Source: Methanococcus maripaludis C5 (GTDB lineage Archaea; AGJL01; Methanococci; Methanococcales; Methanococcaceae). Taken from it: a stretch of DNA of 64,000 nucleotides. Below, piece by piece: positions 45,841 to 57,698 of the stretch; within the stretch, counting starts at the first letter, position 1; each line of letters begins with the position of its first letter. Position numbers and translations under genes: made by a program. The notes below the pieces were generated by a model. It ran no database searches. It was not told the DNA's origin and saw nothing but the letters and a program-made list of their open reading frames with translations. The stretch covers positions 310,001 to 374,000 of the forward strand of contig NC_009135.1 of the NCBI RefSeq assembly GCF_000016125.1, written 5' to 3'.

Positions 45841-46226
45841 TTAATCCATCATTTGAATGTTTATCCAAAACATGATAAGTCCAACAAGGTATTCGACTTC
45901 GTTATCAGTTAATTCCCTATTCTTTGGAAATTTATGCCATTTTTCAATACATTCCCTACAGCAAGTTACAGTTGCATGCTGTGCGATAAATACGGGATTT
46001 CCTTTTATGGGGGTCTGTTTTACATCGTTTTTTATAAATTCTGGTTTAATTCTCGTATTTATAAACTCAAATGCTGTTTTTCAATATTATTTATTCCTTT
46101 ATCATTAATATATTCTTTATTATGGTTATTTAATTGAAATTTACCCCTAAATTCTGATTTCATCATGTTTTTATAAATTTCTTTATATTTTTTGTAGTCT
46201 GAAATATCAATAAATACCCTAAACAT
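45841..46226 (-). pseudogene. DUF4186 family gene broken by a one-base frameshift
   Basis: Two frames together spell one DUF4186-like protein of about 128 residues. From ATG 46226, 50 codons run to NNIEK. The next codon has lost one base (CA then GCA, about 46074-46076). The downstream frame then reads AFEFINTRIKPEF, NDVKQTPIKGNPVFIAQHATVTCCRECIEKWHKFP and VEYLVGLIMFWINIQ to TAA at 45841. The QTP-x-GxPVFIAQHAT-x-TCCR-C-KWH block is the family signature as I recall it. Family function is unknown. The break may be a true mutation or a sequencing error. Confidence 0.75.
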
Positions 46227-46321
46227 AACATAAAAATTTCAAAAAGTGCCAAAAAAATGTTTCAATTACTATTTTAAAAAACTTTCCAGAAAATTAGCAA
46301 AAATAAAAAAATAGTTTGAAG

Positions 46322-48376
<2,055 letters not shown>

Positions 48377-48383
48377 TTTTTAC

Positions 48384-48397
48384 ACCTCAAAAAAGAG
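48384..48397 (-). promoter_or_regulatory. Small hairpin covering the ribosome site of the repeat surface protein
   Basis: On the minus strand CCTC-TTTTTT-GAGG can fold so that GAGG, part of the GAGGTG ribosome site of the gene starting at 48376, is paired. The stem is only 4 bp, so its stability is modest. It may weaken translation or simply be chance. Confidence 0.35.
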
Positions 48398-48398
48398 G

Positions 48399-48426
48399 AA
48401 TGGCTGAATTTTAATTTTCAGCCATT
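48399..48426 (-). terminator. Intercistronic 10-bp hairpin between the two surface-protein genes
   Basis: AATGGCTGAA and TTCAGCCATT are perfect inverted copies separated by an 8-nt AT loop. The hairpin begins 9 nt after the stop codon of the 1504-residue gene and is followed by T-rich sequence. It could be a terminator, an attenuator that lowers expression of the downstream gene, or an RNA-processing site. Confidence 0.6.
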
Positions 48427-48434
48427 ATTAGCAT

Positions 48435-51400
48435 TTACTGTCCAGCAAAGCTACAGCTTGAGTCTGCATATGCCCAATATGCATTTGTTGGTTCAAGTGG
48501 GTCGCTTCCGCTGAGTTTTAGCCATCCACTGGAACTGAATTCTAGCAATTTGCTAATTGGTGCCGTTCCAATGAAATCTTCACATGCTACATGATCTAAT
48601 GATCCACCGTATGTATTTACACCGACTAAATTCCATCCTGAAGCTAACTGTATTTCGGGTGGGGTGTCGGTAGGTAATAAGTCTTCTATGTATATCGGCA
48701 TACTGCCTTCAAAGGTACCAATGTATACATAACCTTCCAATGGTTGGAATTCTGTAACTTGTTCCCATCTTCCGTTTGTGTATTTTACAAAGGAACCTTC
48801 TGCAATGCCTGCATCGATAATCATCTGTTCAGTATCTACTTTTCCAGGTACAGAGAACATTTTCATGTTTTCAAGTTCAATTGTTCCTGAACTTTCGGAT
48901 GTTCCTGAACTTTCAGGTATTGAAATTCCTTTCAATAATGCACTGCAATCCACTATTGGGAAGCCGTGTGGGCCAAGTATTGCAGTTTGATTTATTTTGA
49001 TTGATATTCCACTTGTTCCCGAAGCAATTGTGTGGCCGGTACCCAAGTGTACTATAATTCTATGGTCATTTGTGCCATCTTCTTCCATCCAAGCGCCTGT
49101 ACCAAAGCTTCCACCAGATATATCAAATCCAGCCAATGGGTCAGCATAAGGCTCGTAGGAATCGTTAATGCTTACTGTATCATTAAATGTTACGTATAGG
49201 GTAGTGCATGGTAAGTAGCATGCAGTAAGTATTGATACACATTCTCTGTCTATCGTAGTGTTTGTTTCATTAATTTCTGCAGGTATTCCACTATTATTGA
49301 TACATACGGCTCTTGTTTTGGTTGCTTCCATGCTGCCACAATCGTCATCATATGCGTAAGCAACAATGCAGTAGCATCCATCTTCCATAGTTGTGGTATC
49401 CCACATGTAGTTCCAAAGACCATCACTACAGGTAATTTCATCTGTAATCATATTTGGAATTCCCTGATCAATATACCATAATTCGATAGTATCAATTACA
49501 GGGCAGTTTTCAACCGTACCTCCAACTTCTATTGTACCATTTTTAACTCCTGAATTTATTGCAGGGGTTGTTAATGTAATTCCAAAGGTGTTATCCACAT
49601 CAATCATGCTCATGTCTGATGCGATTGCGCCTTCACATGGCCAGCCGTATGCTGAAGCCTTTATTTCATAGAGTCCGTCCATTCCGCAAGTGTTGAGATC
49701 GATTGTCCATATCATACCTTCACAGTCGCATGTTATAGGCAGGTATATCGTACTGACATCTGGGAAATTAGTCCAGTCTCCAATAGGCTCTCCAGTAGGT
49801 TCGCATATTTCTCTGTATTCGAATTCTAAGTAATCTAAGCACATGCATTGTACAGTACCTTCTATCGTAATAGTTCCTGCAACTGTAGGTTCAACTCCTG
49901 GACTAGTAATATCCAATACTACAAGATCAGGGTCATATTGCATGCATTCGTATTCTGTTGTTATTGTTGTTATTGTATTTCCACAATAGTAATCTGCTTC
50001 AGCACGAATCTGTGTTGATGCATTATTCAATTCACATGGGTTAAAGCAAAGTCCCCACTCCCATGTACCGTCACCGATATATCTGAAAGTTTCATTGGAT
50101 ACGTCCCCAATAAGTTCGCCACTTGGGGTGTATATTTTTACGCCCCCTACTCTTTCATCTACCAAGCATCCTGTTAAAGTACCTCTTATAGGTGCTTTGG
50201 TTCCTGTTACATAGTATACACAACAGTCAGGACAGGTTATATCGATTTCAATAGCGTTGTTTACATTAACCATTACATTGCTTTCACTCTGGTCACATGG
50301 GCCTGTAACTACAGCTTTTAAGTATAATGGTCCATCTTCAAAGCAGCAAGTGTTAAGTGCAGCTTTCCAGCGTCCATCTTCTACATTTACATCGATATCT
50401 TCTTTGTACAATGTCCAAGATGAGTTATCTTCTGATACATAGAAGTCTACGTTTGAAACTCCAGCACCGACTGCCGTACCGTATACCCAGAAGTTATCGC
50501 ATACAGTCTGTCCGTCGATTGGTTTTGAGATTGTAACGCCTGATGTATCATCTACATAGATGTCTATAATGTATTCTGCGCGTTCAAAGTCGCCGCATTC
50601 GTCATTTTCACATGGTTCTACAACTGCTTTTATTTCGTAGTGTCCGTTATCTATGCAGTTTACCATGCATGAAGTCCACGTTACATCCCAGTATGCATAG
50701 TTGTCACACCATCTGAAGTCTGGCAAGTTTGGATATAGTGGATCTATTCCGTAATCAGTAAAGTCGATGTACTGTTCGCTGTTTTTCCAGCTGAGGAATG
50801 CACTGTCCATTGGTAACCAGTTTTCGGTTCCATATTCTCTCCAGTAGAGATCTACGTGGTCAGGTAGGCATACTTCATCCTCATCTGGCCAATTATTACA
50901 TCCTGGCCAGCACCACCAGCCGCAACAGTCTGTATCTACCCATACGAATCCTCTTATGACTTTACCGTTGTATATTGTATTTCCTTCGCAAGGATCGATT
51001 ATATTAACGTCAAATTCGTTGTAGATACTTGTTCCAATAGGTTCGGATTCAAATTCACCGCAACCTCCTGTCGCAACACCCCTTATTCTTACGTATTTTC
51101 CTTCTTCATTTTGAATATCTTCTGGAGTACACCAGTCAGTTTCCCAAGTTCCTGATTTGAGGCATGCTCCTTCATAAGTCCATGTAATTGAACCATCTGT
51201 ACAGCTTGCATCTTTCCATTTGTCGTCCCACTCGATATGCCATGAGCATTTGTCATATACTTTTTCCCCAAAGTCATATTCAAGGGCTACATAGTCCGGG
51301 TAATCTATCCAGCATGTTGGGACTGTGATATCACCGTATGCAGTAACTGTTCCACTCTGAATATCGTATACTTTATAGCAATTATCACCCATCCAACAGT

Positions 51401-52949
51401 CTTCGTATACGCAATCTTCAAGTTCTATTGTCAGGTTTCTTTCATTGCAGTATGCAAATTCTACAGTGTCGTATCTGTATTCATAGTAGCATTCACATTT
51501 GTCAATAACTACGGCGTATACTTCGTAGCATCCTGAATCAAAATCACAAAATTCATTTGTTGTGAATGTCCAGTTTGGCATTGTAGCATATGTGCATCCA
51601 AGGTATTCCATATCGTATAACGCACATTTACAAATGTAGTTATCATGATCTTCAGGAATTCCACAGATACATTCTGGAACTCCGGTTCCAATATCTTCAT
51701 TTGATGGATATCCGCAATTTGGACAGGAATATCCTGTAACTATTCCACCGCATGCACCGCAGATAATTGGATCCATTTCTGCACCACAATTTGGACAGAT
51801 GTTTTCAGGTAAGTCCTGAAGTTCTAAATCCAATGTTACAATTTCTCCATCGCATGCATTGCATGTTGGTGCACAGCAAGCTCCATCACAAAGCGTGAAG
51901 TTTCCTGTTTTTACTGCATAAAATTCAATACATTGTGCAGCATTACAAGGATCGTTTAGGATACCTGAAAATGTAATTGGCCCACAAAGTGTCATACCAC
52001 ATTCTGGCGTAACTGGCGCAGGGCATTCTATTTCAAAGCATACATCTTCCCTTATAATTTCGAGATATCCCACGTATTTTTCACCGATCTGTACGCCATT
52101 ATACATACAGTCATCAGTGCAGTCTGCGTAAGGTGTAGCAGTTATTTCATAGCATCCTCCGCAGTAAAGGTTGTTAAATAATACATCAAAAGTGTAGTCA
52201 CAGCACATTGCGTTTCCAAAGTCTTCTCTATCGACAATGTATGTCATAGTAGGCATGCAATCTTCCTGAGGACATCTAAGACAAGAGCCTTCTCCAGTGT
52301 AGTTTGCAGTTATTAAAATATAGTCAACGCAATCGCAGGATTCATTTAAACATCCTTCGATAGTTCCTCCGCAGGAAAGTGATGCTGGAAGATCTAGGCA
52401 TACAGCAACCCCTTTATCGAAGCATATGTATACGGGCTCTGAAGGACATCCTACTTGCATATCACAACCATCGTAGAGTACGGCTCTTAATACGTAACAG
52501 CCATCAGTTTCACAGCAGATAGGCCAGTCTAAACTCCACAATGCAGGACATTCTCCTTCTAAAGAATCATCGGTACCGACAACACTCCATCCGCATTCTT
52601 CATAAGCTTCAGGATTACCGCATTCACAGTCACAGCAGTAGTCGCTTAATTTTTTATAATATACTTTTATGTAGTCAGCACATCCCAATTCATCATCAAC
52701 GCATGGTACGATTGTCCCGTTAATTGGCACTTCATCACACCACGTGGATGCGCATTCTGGTGAAATAATACTAATATTAAAACATCTATCATCAGTACAG
52801 TTACAGTCCATAATGATAGTACCTGAACCACTGTCACCATTACAAGTGCAAGTATCTAAAGTAGTAGGTTCAAGTGCTATAACACCCCCCATATTTGAGA
52901 GAACCATAACAAGTACCAAGAATAGTGCTTGTCCTGATTTTTTATTCAC
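48435..52949 (-). CDS. Giant cysteine-rich secreted surface protein
   Basis: 1504 residues with an N-terminal signal (FLVLVMVLSNMGGVIA) and no C-terminal membrane anchor. I count about 110 cysteines, most in the first 1000 residues, often as CC, CxC or CxxC. Repeated Ig-like units carry a GCYEIxA or CYEVYAV strand, suggesting a chain of disulfide-bonded beta-sandwiches. Around residues 385-430 a zinc-ribbon-like block (CPNCGAEMDPIICGACGG, YSCPNCGYP) is embedded. The last 150 residues contain GWNLVGV and WAYADSSC, common at the ends of archaeal surface proteins. The start is GTG after GGTGGTTTT. Structural or adhesive role is inference. Confidence 0.7.
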   Translation of the reverse strand: MNKKSGQALFLVLVMVLSNMGGVIALEPTTLDTCTCNGDSGSGTIIMDCNCTDDRCFNISIISPECASTWCDEVPINGTIVPCVDDELGCADYIKVYYKKLSDYCCDCECGNPEAYEECGWSVVGTDDSLEGECPALWSLDWPICCETDGCYVLRAVLYDGCDMQVGCPSEPVYICFDKGVAVCLDLPASLSCGGTIEGCLNESCDCVDYILITANYTGEGSCLRCPQEDCMPTMTYIVDREDFGNAMCCDYTFDVLFNNLYCGGCYEITATPYADCTDDCMYNGVQIGEKYVGYLEIIREDVCFEIECPAPVTPECGMTLCGPITFSGILNDPCNAAQCIEFYAVKTGNFTLCDGACCAPTCNACDGEIVTLDLELQDLPENICPNCGAEMDPIICGACGGIVTGYSCPNCGYPSNEDIGTGVPECICGIPEDHDNYICKCALYDMEYLGCTYATMPNWTFTTNEFCDFDSGCYEVYAVVIDKCECYYEYRYDTVEFAYCNERNLTIELEDCVYEDCWMGDNCYKVYDIQSGTVTAYGDITVPTCWIDYPDYVALEYDFGEKVYDKCSWHIEWDDKWKDASCTDGSITWTYEGACLKSGTWETDWCTPEDIQNEEGKYVRIRGVATGGCGEFESEPIGTSIYNEFDVNIIDPCEGNTIYNGKVIRGFVWVDTDCCGWWCWPGCNNWPDEDEVCLPDHVDLYWREYGTENWLPMDSAFLSWKNSEQYIDFTDYGIDPLYPNLPDFRWCDNYAYWDVTWTSCMVNCIDNGHYEIKAVVEPCENDECGDFERAEYIIDIYVDDTSGVTISKPIDGQTVCDNFWVYGTAVGAGVSNVDFYVSEDNSSWTLYKEDIDVNVEDGRWKAALNTCCFEDGPLYLKAVVTGPCDQSESNVMVNVNNAIEIDITCPDCCVYYVTGTKAPIRGTLTGCLVDERVGGVKIYTPSGELIGDVSNETFRYIGDGTWEWGLCFNPCELNNASTQIRAEADYYCGNTITTITTEYECMQYDPDLVVLDITSPGVEPTVAGTITIEGTVQCMCLDYLEFEYREICEPTGEPIGDWTNFPDVSTIYLPITCDCEGMIWTIDLNTCGMDGLYEIKASAYGWPCEGAIASDMSMIDVDNTFGITLTTPAINSGVKNGTIEVGGTVENCPVIDTIELWYIDQGIPNMITDEITCSDGLWNYMWDTTTMEDGCYCIVAYAYDDDCGSMEATKTRAVCINNSGIPAEINETNTTIDRECVSILTACYLPCTTLYVTFNDTVSINDSYEPYADPLAGFDISGGSFGTGAWMEEDGTNDHRIIVHLGTGHTIASGTSGISIKINQTAILGPHGFPIVDCSALLKGISIPESSGTSESSGTIELENMKMFSVPGKVDTEQMIIDAGIAEGSFVKYTNGRWEQVTEFQPLEGYVYIGTFEGSMPIYIEDLLPTDTPPEIQLASGWNLVGVNTYGGSLDHVACEDFIGTAPISKLLEFSSSGWLKLSGSDPLEPTNAYWAYADSSCSFAGQ

Positions 52950-53585
52950 AAAACCACCCCTGGTTTCATATTAAAATATTTGAATATATTTAATGACCAA
53001 TATATGGAGTATCCACTAACCAAGTTTTAAATAACCTATTGAAAACTAAAAATTTCCCCAAATTTTAACGTGTTTTCAAATTTTCTTAGTTTCCATAACC
53101 GGTCAAAAAATTCCAATTAAATACTTTCGTATTTTTCCTAAACACTGTTTTAAATTTTATTTCGTCTTATTATGCCCTTTACGATGAAATGTTTATGGCA
53201 TTTTATGCGCCCCTCTTCAATTTCCCCGATCAAATCTATGTTAAATAAACTTTTTAAACCTTTCGAAAATGCCATTTTTAAAATAAAGATATAATAAACG
53301 ATAATTAAAAGATTAAACTTAAAATTTAAACTTAAAGTTAAATTTAAAAGTTATATAATTATAATTTAAAGATTAAATGCGTAAAAAAAGATTTAATGTT
53401 AAAATCTCATTTATAAAACTTATAATATAAAATTAATCCGGAATAATCGGGATTTAAATGTTTTTAAGCGTTTAAAATATCTTTTGAAAAACAAAATTTT
53501 ATCGAAAAAATCATGTAAAAAAGAATAAAATCGGGTTTTTTAAAGAAAGTATGGATTAATTAGGATCCATTAACAGAATAAATGA
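52950..53585. other. AT-rich 600-base gap upstream of the giant surface gene
   Basis: This is the longest non-genic stretch of the window. It contains the presumed promoter of the giant surface gene (TATA-like ATTAAATATATTC near 52982-52995, minus strand). From about 53290 to 53420 it holds a dense run of TTTAAA, TTAAA and AAATTTAAA words resembling short degenerate direct repeats. One 41-codon frame is listed separately. No tRNA, hairpin-rich RNA or mobile-element end was seen. The repetitive AT run could be a promoter-proximal element or a replication or recombination site, but there is no diagnostic motif. Confidence 0.5.
53150..53275 (-). CDS. Possible 41-residue protein, doubtful
   Basis: ATG 53275 to TAA 53150 encodes a basic peptide (MAFSKGLKSLFNIDLIGEIE, then EGRIKCHKHFIVKGIIRRNKI). 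The amino-acid composition looks coding-like in a very AT-rich gap, where chance frames are usually Lys/Asn/Phe strings. However, no GGTG-type ribosome site precedes it. It could be a real small protein, a leaderless one, or a gene remnant. Confidence 0.3.
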   Translation of the reverse strand: MAFSKGLKSLFNIDLIGEIEEGRIKCHKHFIVKGIIRRNKI

Positions 53586-54701
53586 TTATTTTTTCTTTAA
53601 TTTTAAATTAGGTTTTTTTGTAACAATAGGAATTCTTTCAACTTCCAATTTATCTGATGTGGGATAATATTCTGATATATATGCACTAAATTTAAAATTA
53701 AATTCATTTTCTTTTAACTGTTCGATTAAATCTTCTAAAATTTCCGGATTTAAGTATAATCGATCTTTTAAAAGCTCAAAGTCTACTTCATTTTCTTTTA
53801 ATATATCAATTACTTCTGAAACGTCTTCAATGTTTTTAAAATTGATGATTCCTTTTAATAAAAGGCCTTCTTCTGTAATTTCTTCATATGGTTTTGCAAC
53901 GTTCATTGCACGATTTATAAGTCGGTTTTTCATCTGAACACTGTCTTTTAACGAAGAAGGGCAAAAATGGATTATCATTTTTCCTTTAAAATTATCACGT
54001 ACATATTTTGCAGTTTCAAAGCTTCCTGAAATTCTGGAAGTTGTATCATCTTTTTCAGAAAATCCTCTATCGATTAAAGCTTGGTAGTTAGTTTCTGAAT
54101 ATTCAAGTTCATTGATATTTAAGAATTTTACGCCGATTTTATCAATTTCAAAAGCCAAATCTAAAATTTCTTTTTCAAAATTTGGAATTCCTGGAATTTC
54201 AACTCCAACATCTTTGACGTATTTTTTACAGAGTTTCAATTTTTCTAAAAACTCCATTTTATCGAAATTTTCAAAATCATTAAATAATTTTGTTGAGTGT
54301 AATCTAATTTCATCGAGATCTGCTTCTTTTAAAAGCCTTAAATTTTCTTCATTAACAAATTTTGGTGTTGTGTATAAATGTGCGTGGAAATTCTTTCCAA
54401 ATTCTTCCTTCAAGGCTTTTAGATATTCAACCGTTCTTTCAATCCTTAAAAGTGGATTTCCACCAGTTATTCCTACCCCTTTACTTCCACAAAGATATGC
54501 TTCTTCAATCGCTTCTTCAATCGAATCGATCTGCTTTTCATTTGCAAAAATTACGTCCTTTTTCTTCCTTTTTTCTGAAAGTGGGCAGTAATAGCAGGAT
54601 TCTTCGCAGAGTCCTGTAATATACAAAACCAGTTTTTCTCCTTTTATACAGTATTTACAGCCCAAGGCCAGATCTTTTTCATTTAAATTTGATAAATCCA
54701 T
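53586..54701 (-). CDS. Radical SAM protein of unknown substrate
   Basis: 371 residues. The radical SAM motif CEESCYYC is at about residues 32-39, preceded by an additional cysteine pair CKYC (15-18). GITGGNPLL binds SAM, and ELEYSETNYQALIDRGFS is in the barrel. It resembles the archaeal COG2108 group related to pyruvate-formate-lyase activases. The C-terminal about 90 residues form an extra mixed alpha/beta domain. Substrate unknown. GGTGTTTTT precedes the ATG. Confidence 0.8.
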   Translation of the reverse strand: MDLSNLNEKDLALGCKYCIKGEKLVLYITGLCEESCYYCPLSEKRKKKDVIFANEKQIDSIEEAIEEAYLCGSKGVGITGGNPLLRIERTVEYLKALKEEFGKNFHAHLYTTPKFVNEENLRLLKEADLDEIRLHSTKLFNDFENFDKMEFLEKLKLCKKYVKDVGVEIPGIPNFEKEILDLAFEIDKIGVKFLNINELEYSETNYQALIDRGFSEKDDTTSRISGSFETAKYVRDNFKGKMIIHFCPSSLKDSVQMKNRLINRAMNVAKPYEEITEEGLLLKGIINFKNIEDVSEVIDILKENEVDFELLKDRLYLNPEILEDLIEQLKENEFNFKFSAYISEYYPTSDKLEVERIPIVTKKPNLKLKKK

Positions 54702-54809
54702 AAAAACACCTTAAAAATCGGTAACTTTATTTTTGTAAATTTTGATAAAACCTGAAATAATATTCTAAAAAATAGATATGAAAATTTAGTATTTATATGC
54801 TATGTTAAT

Positions 54810-55781
54810 TTATAATTGGCTGAATTTTAATGATTTTTTGATTACATCAACGTTTGTTTCACCGTATGACATTAATTTTCCGGTTCTAAGGTCGTTGATT
54901 GTAACAACTGCTGGAGCAAATATTCCTTTGTCAATTTTGTAGAAATCATAGTTTGCTTCTTTGAATACATCTAAGAATGGTTTTCCATAGGTTTCAGCGG
55001 AACAGGATGGTAATGATTTGCATAAGTTTTCGATGTCGTCTCCTTCATCGCTTTTAACGTAGTAGTATGTTCTACCGCCGTATAAAACCATGTCGTTTGT
55101 AGCGCCCATCATTTTCAAGTCGTCTCCGATTACTGGAGCAACTGGAGCAATACCTGCTGCAAATTTGACTTTTCTTACATCAAAGTGAAGAGCTTCTAAC
55201 ATTTTGTAGGTTCCGTTTTCTACAACTCTACCGCTGATTTGAACTGCCCCCACCATTGAAGCTGTTGGAGCGACGAGTAAGTAAACTTTTGAAACATCTA
55301 CGCCACATTTTTCAGCAACGTGGTCAGCAACATTTTCGTCAGGAAGTTGTGAAGATTCTAAACAAAGAATTGCAACATCTGCTTCATCTTTGTAGTCAAT
55401 TTCTTCGTAGGTTGCTTTTGGCATCATTGCTAATGCTCTTGCAGGTCCTGAACCCATTGCGAAGTATTTACCAACACTTACGCTCCATCCAGCTTTTTGT
55501 GCACCGAGTGTTGCAATTGCAGGGTGTGATGTTTTAATTTTTACACATGGTAAAACGAGTTTGTTGTCAAGGGATCCTGAAATGCTTATTCCAACGTGTG
55601 CAAGTCCACCAAGACAGATTTTAGTAAATAATTTACCTGCTTCAAAGCTACCCATTACGTTTACACCGCAGTCAAGTACTGTAGCTCCGTTTTCCAATTT
55701 AATTACTTCAATGTTTAAGTCTTCTTTTCTGTTGATCATATCTTCAACAATTGGTAATGAAGCTAAATTTACACTGATCAC
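54810..55781 (-). CDS. mch: Methenyltetrahydromethanopterin cyclohydrolase
   Basis: Mch interconverts formyl- and methenyl-H4MPT, the third step of CO2 reduction to methane, in the cytoplasm. The 323-residue protein contains [57 protein letters not shown] and [30 protein letters not shown], all typical. It is transcribed alone with its own promoter region (55782-55960) shared divergently with the FKBP gene. Confidence 0.97.
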   Translation of the reverse strand: MISVNLASLPIVEDMINRKEDLNIEVIKLENGATVLDCGVNVMGSFEAGKLFTKICLGGLAHVGISISGSLDNKLVLPCVKIKTSHPAIATLGAQKAGWSVSVGKYFAMGSGPARALAMMPKATYEEIDYKDEADVAILCLESSQLPDENVADHVAEKCGVDVSKVYLLVAPTASMVGAVQISGRVVENGTYKMLEALHFDVRKVKFAAGIAPVAPVIGDDLKMMGATNDMVLYGGRTYYYVKSDEGDDIENLCKSLPSCSAETYGKPFLDVFKEANYDFYKIDKGIFAPAVVTINDLRTGKLMSYGETNVDVIKKSLKFSQL

Positions 55782-55971
55782 TGTTCCACCTTTTTTATAT
55801 TCTAATTTTTTTAGATATTTTTTAATTTTTATAACTTTTGATTTGATTTAAAGAAATGCCCTTAAAAAGACCGATTTACAAAGTTAGTGTATAAACTGGG
55901 CTGATAATAAGATATATATATTATATTGATTATTTGATTGATAGTCACACATGAAGTAGGAGTTGATTTTT

Positions 55972-56424
55972 TTGATTACCAAAGGAGATACAATTAAAGT
56001 AGATTACACCGGCAGATTTGAAGAAGGGGAAGTTTTTGATACCTCAGTAGAAGCTGTGGCTAAAGAAGAAGGAATCTACGAAGAAGGAAGACCATACATG
56101 CCTTTGGAATTCACTGTTGGGGAAGGACAGTTAATCCAAGGTTTCGAAGAAGCAGTTTTAGGCCTCAAAGTTGGAGAAGAAGTAACTGTTACAATCCCGC
56201 CTGAAAAAGGATACGGATTTAGAGACGAATCTTTAATCGAAAGAGTTCCAATCGAAGCATTCGATGAAGCAGACTTTGAACCTGAAGAAGGAATGGTAAT
56301 TGTTGCTGGTGAAGAACCTGCGGTAATTTTAGAAGTTACTGATGCAGACGTCGCTCTTGACTTCAATCACGAATTAGCTGGAGAAACACTCCAATTTACA
56401 ATAAAACTTATAGAAAAACTTTAA
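55972..56424 (+). CDS. FKBP-type peptidyl-prolyl isomerase, SlyD-like
   Basis: A 150-residue archaeal FKBP with prolyl isomerase and chaperone activity expected in the cytoplasm. [24 protein letters not shown] starts the FKBP core. An IF (insert-in-flap) domain follows from about residue 78 ([18 protein letters not shown] to about 125), and the core closes with [18 protein letters not shown]. There is no C-terminal His-rich metal tail as in E. coli SlyD. The start is TTG 55972, the best-spaced codon after GGAG. Confidence 0.9.
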   Translation: MITKGDTIKVDYTGRFEEGEVFDTSVEAVAKEEGIYEEGRPYMPLEFTVGEGQLIQGFEEAVLGLKVGEEVTVTIPPEKGYGFRDESLIERVPIEAFDEADFEPEEGMVIVAGEEPAVILEVTDADVALDFNHELAGETLQFTIKLIEKL

Positions 56425-56499
56425 GTTTACTTTTAAAAAACCATATCTTTTTTTAATATTCAAAATATATTGCATTTTTAAGTATTTTTGGTGATTTTT

Positions 56500-57219
56500 A
56501 TGGCTAGGACTAAAAAAGCTAACGATGAAGTACCCACGAATTCTGATTCTTTGAAGTTAAAAGTTGCAAAACAGGCTGCAAAACTTGTAAAAGATGAAAT
56601 GGTTGTAGGACTTGGTTCAGGCTCAACAGCAAATCTTTTCATTCAGGAACTTGGAAAAAGAATTGTTGAAGAAGAATTATACATTTACGGGGTTCCTACT
56701 TCATTCGATTCAAGAATGGTAGCAAGTACTGCCGGAATTCCATTAATTTCACTTGATCAATGTGGTGAAATTGACATTGCAGTAGATGGTGCAGATGAAG
56801 TTTGCAAAAGCACTCTTTCACTAATAAAGGGTGGCGGTGGATGCCACACAATGGAAAAAATCGTGGACTACCATGCAAAAGAGTTCATCGTTTTGGCAGA
56901 TGAAGGAAAATTAGTTGATTCATTAGGTGATAAAACTCCGGTTCCATTAGAAGTAATTCCATTTGCTTATTCCACAGTTTTAAACAAACTTTTAAAAATG
57001 AATACTGCACCTGCAATCAGGACTGGTTCTGGAAAAATGGGACCTGTAATTACAGACAGCGGAAACATGATTATTGATGTATTCATCAGCATTGATGATG
57101 CAGAAGAAACCGAAAACATGTTAAATAATATTCCTGGAGTTTTAGAGAACGGGGTATTCAGCAAATGTGATAAAGTACTTGTTGGAACTTCCAAAAAAGT
57201 AGAAATACTCAAGAAATAA
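56500..57219 (+). CDS. rpiA: Ribose-5-phosphate isomerase A
   Basis: 239 residues interconverting ribose-5-P and ribulose-5-P. VGLGSGSTANLFI, VPTSFDSRMVA, DVAVDGADEV-like DIAVDGADEV, KGGGGCHTMEKIVDY and ADEGKLVDSLG are the conserved active-site segments. A short charged N-terminal extension (ARTKKANDEVPTNSD) precedes the domain. GGTGATTTTT lies just before ATG 56500. Confidence 0.96.
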   Translation: MARTKKANDEVPTNSDSLKLKVAKQAAKLVKDEMVVGLGSGSTANLFIQELGKRIVEEELYIYGVPTSFDSRMVASTAGIPLISLDQCGEIDIAVDGADEVCKSTLSLIKGGGGCHTMEKIVDYHAKEFIVLADEGKLVDSLGDKTPVPLEVIPFAYSTVLNKLLKMNTAPAIRTGSGKMGPVITDSGNMIIDVFISIDDAEETENMLNNIPGVLENGVFSKCDKVLVGTSKKVEILKK

Positions 57220-57364
57220 CGGGATTTTTTAACAAAAAACTCTTTTTATTTCAATTTCAAAAAGAATAACCTTAATCTTTAAATATGATAGCATTTAATC
57301 ATAGTATGCAATAGTAGAATTTACAGTTCTTTTTTATTTAAAACACGGCCAATGAGGTGAATCC

Positions 57365-57640
57365 ATGTTTAGCGCCAAAAAATTATCTCCAACAGATAAA
57401 CTCAGAAATATCTCGTCAATGCTCGAAGAAATCGTGGAAGACACAACTGTTCCAAGAAACATCAGAGCAGCAGCAGACAATGCAAAAAATGCATTACATA
57501 ACGAAGAACAGGAATTAATTGTGAGAAGTGCAACTGCAATTCAATACTTAGACGATATTAGCGAAGATCCAAACATGCCAATTCATACAAGAACCCAGAT
57601 CTGGGGAATTGTAAGTGAACTCGAGACAATTAAAAATTAA
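57365..57640 (+). CDS. UPF0147 family protein
   Basis: A 91-residue all-helical protein matching the archaeal UPF0147 family. DKLRNISSMLEEIVEDTTVPRNIRAAADNAK and SEDPNMPIHTRTQIWGIVSELE are its conserved blocks. Function unknown. GAGGTGAATCC precedes the ATG. It is a single gene between rpiA and the convergent aldolase gene. Confidence 0.88.
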   Translation: MFSAKKLSPTDKLRNISSMLEEIVEDTTVPRNIRAAADNAKNALHNEEQELIVRSATAIQYLDDISEDPNMPIHTRTQIWGIVSELETIKN

Positions 57641-57698
57641 TTAAAAAACGAAATTAAATAAATTTTAAATTTAAACCTTTTTGAAATTTTTAGAATAA

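Noticed and set aside
45857-46137. Plus-strand open frames of 67-83 codons
   Set aside because: They are antisense to the DUF4186 pseudogene, are Phe/Cys/Leu-rich and have no ribosome site; the minus strand carries a recognisable family signature instead.
49250-52723. Several 60-76 codon frames inside the giant cysteine-rich gene
   Set aside because: They lie within one continuous 1504-codon frame that has a signal peptide and a good ribosome site; no independent signals support them.
53280-53420. AT-rich repeated words considered as a CRISPR array or an IS end
   Set aside because: There is no constant repeat-spacer spacing, no spacers of unique sequence, no cas gene and no terminal inverted repeats with a transposase.
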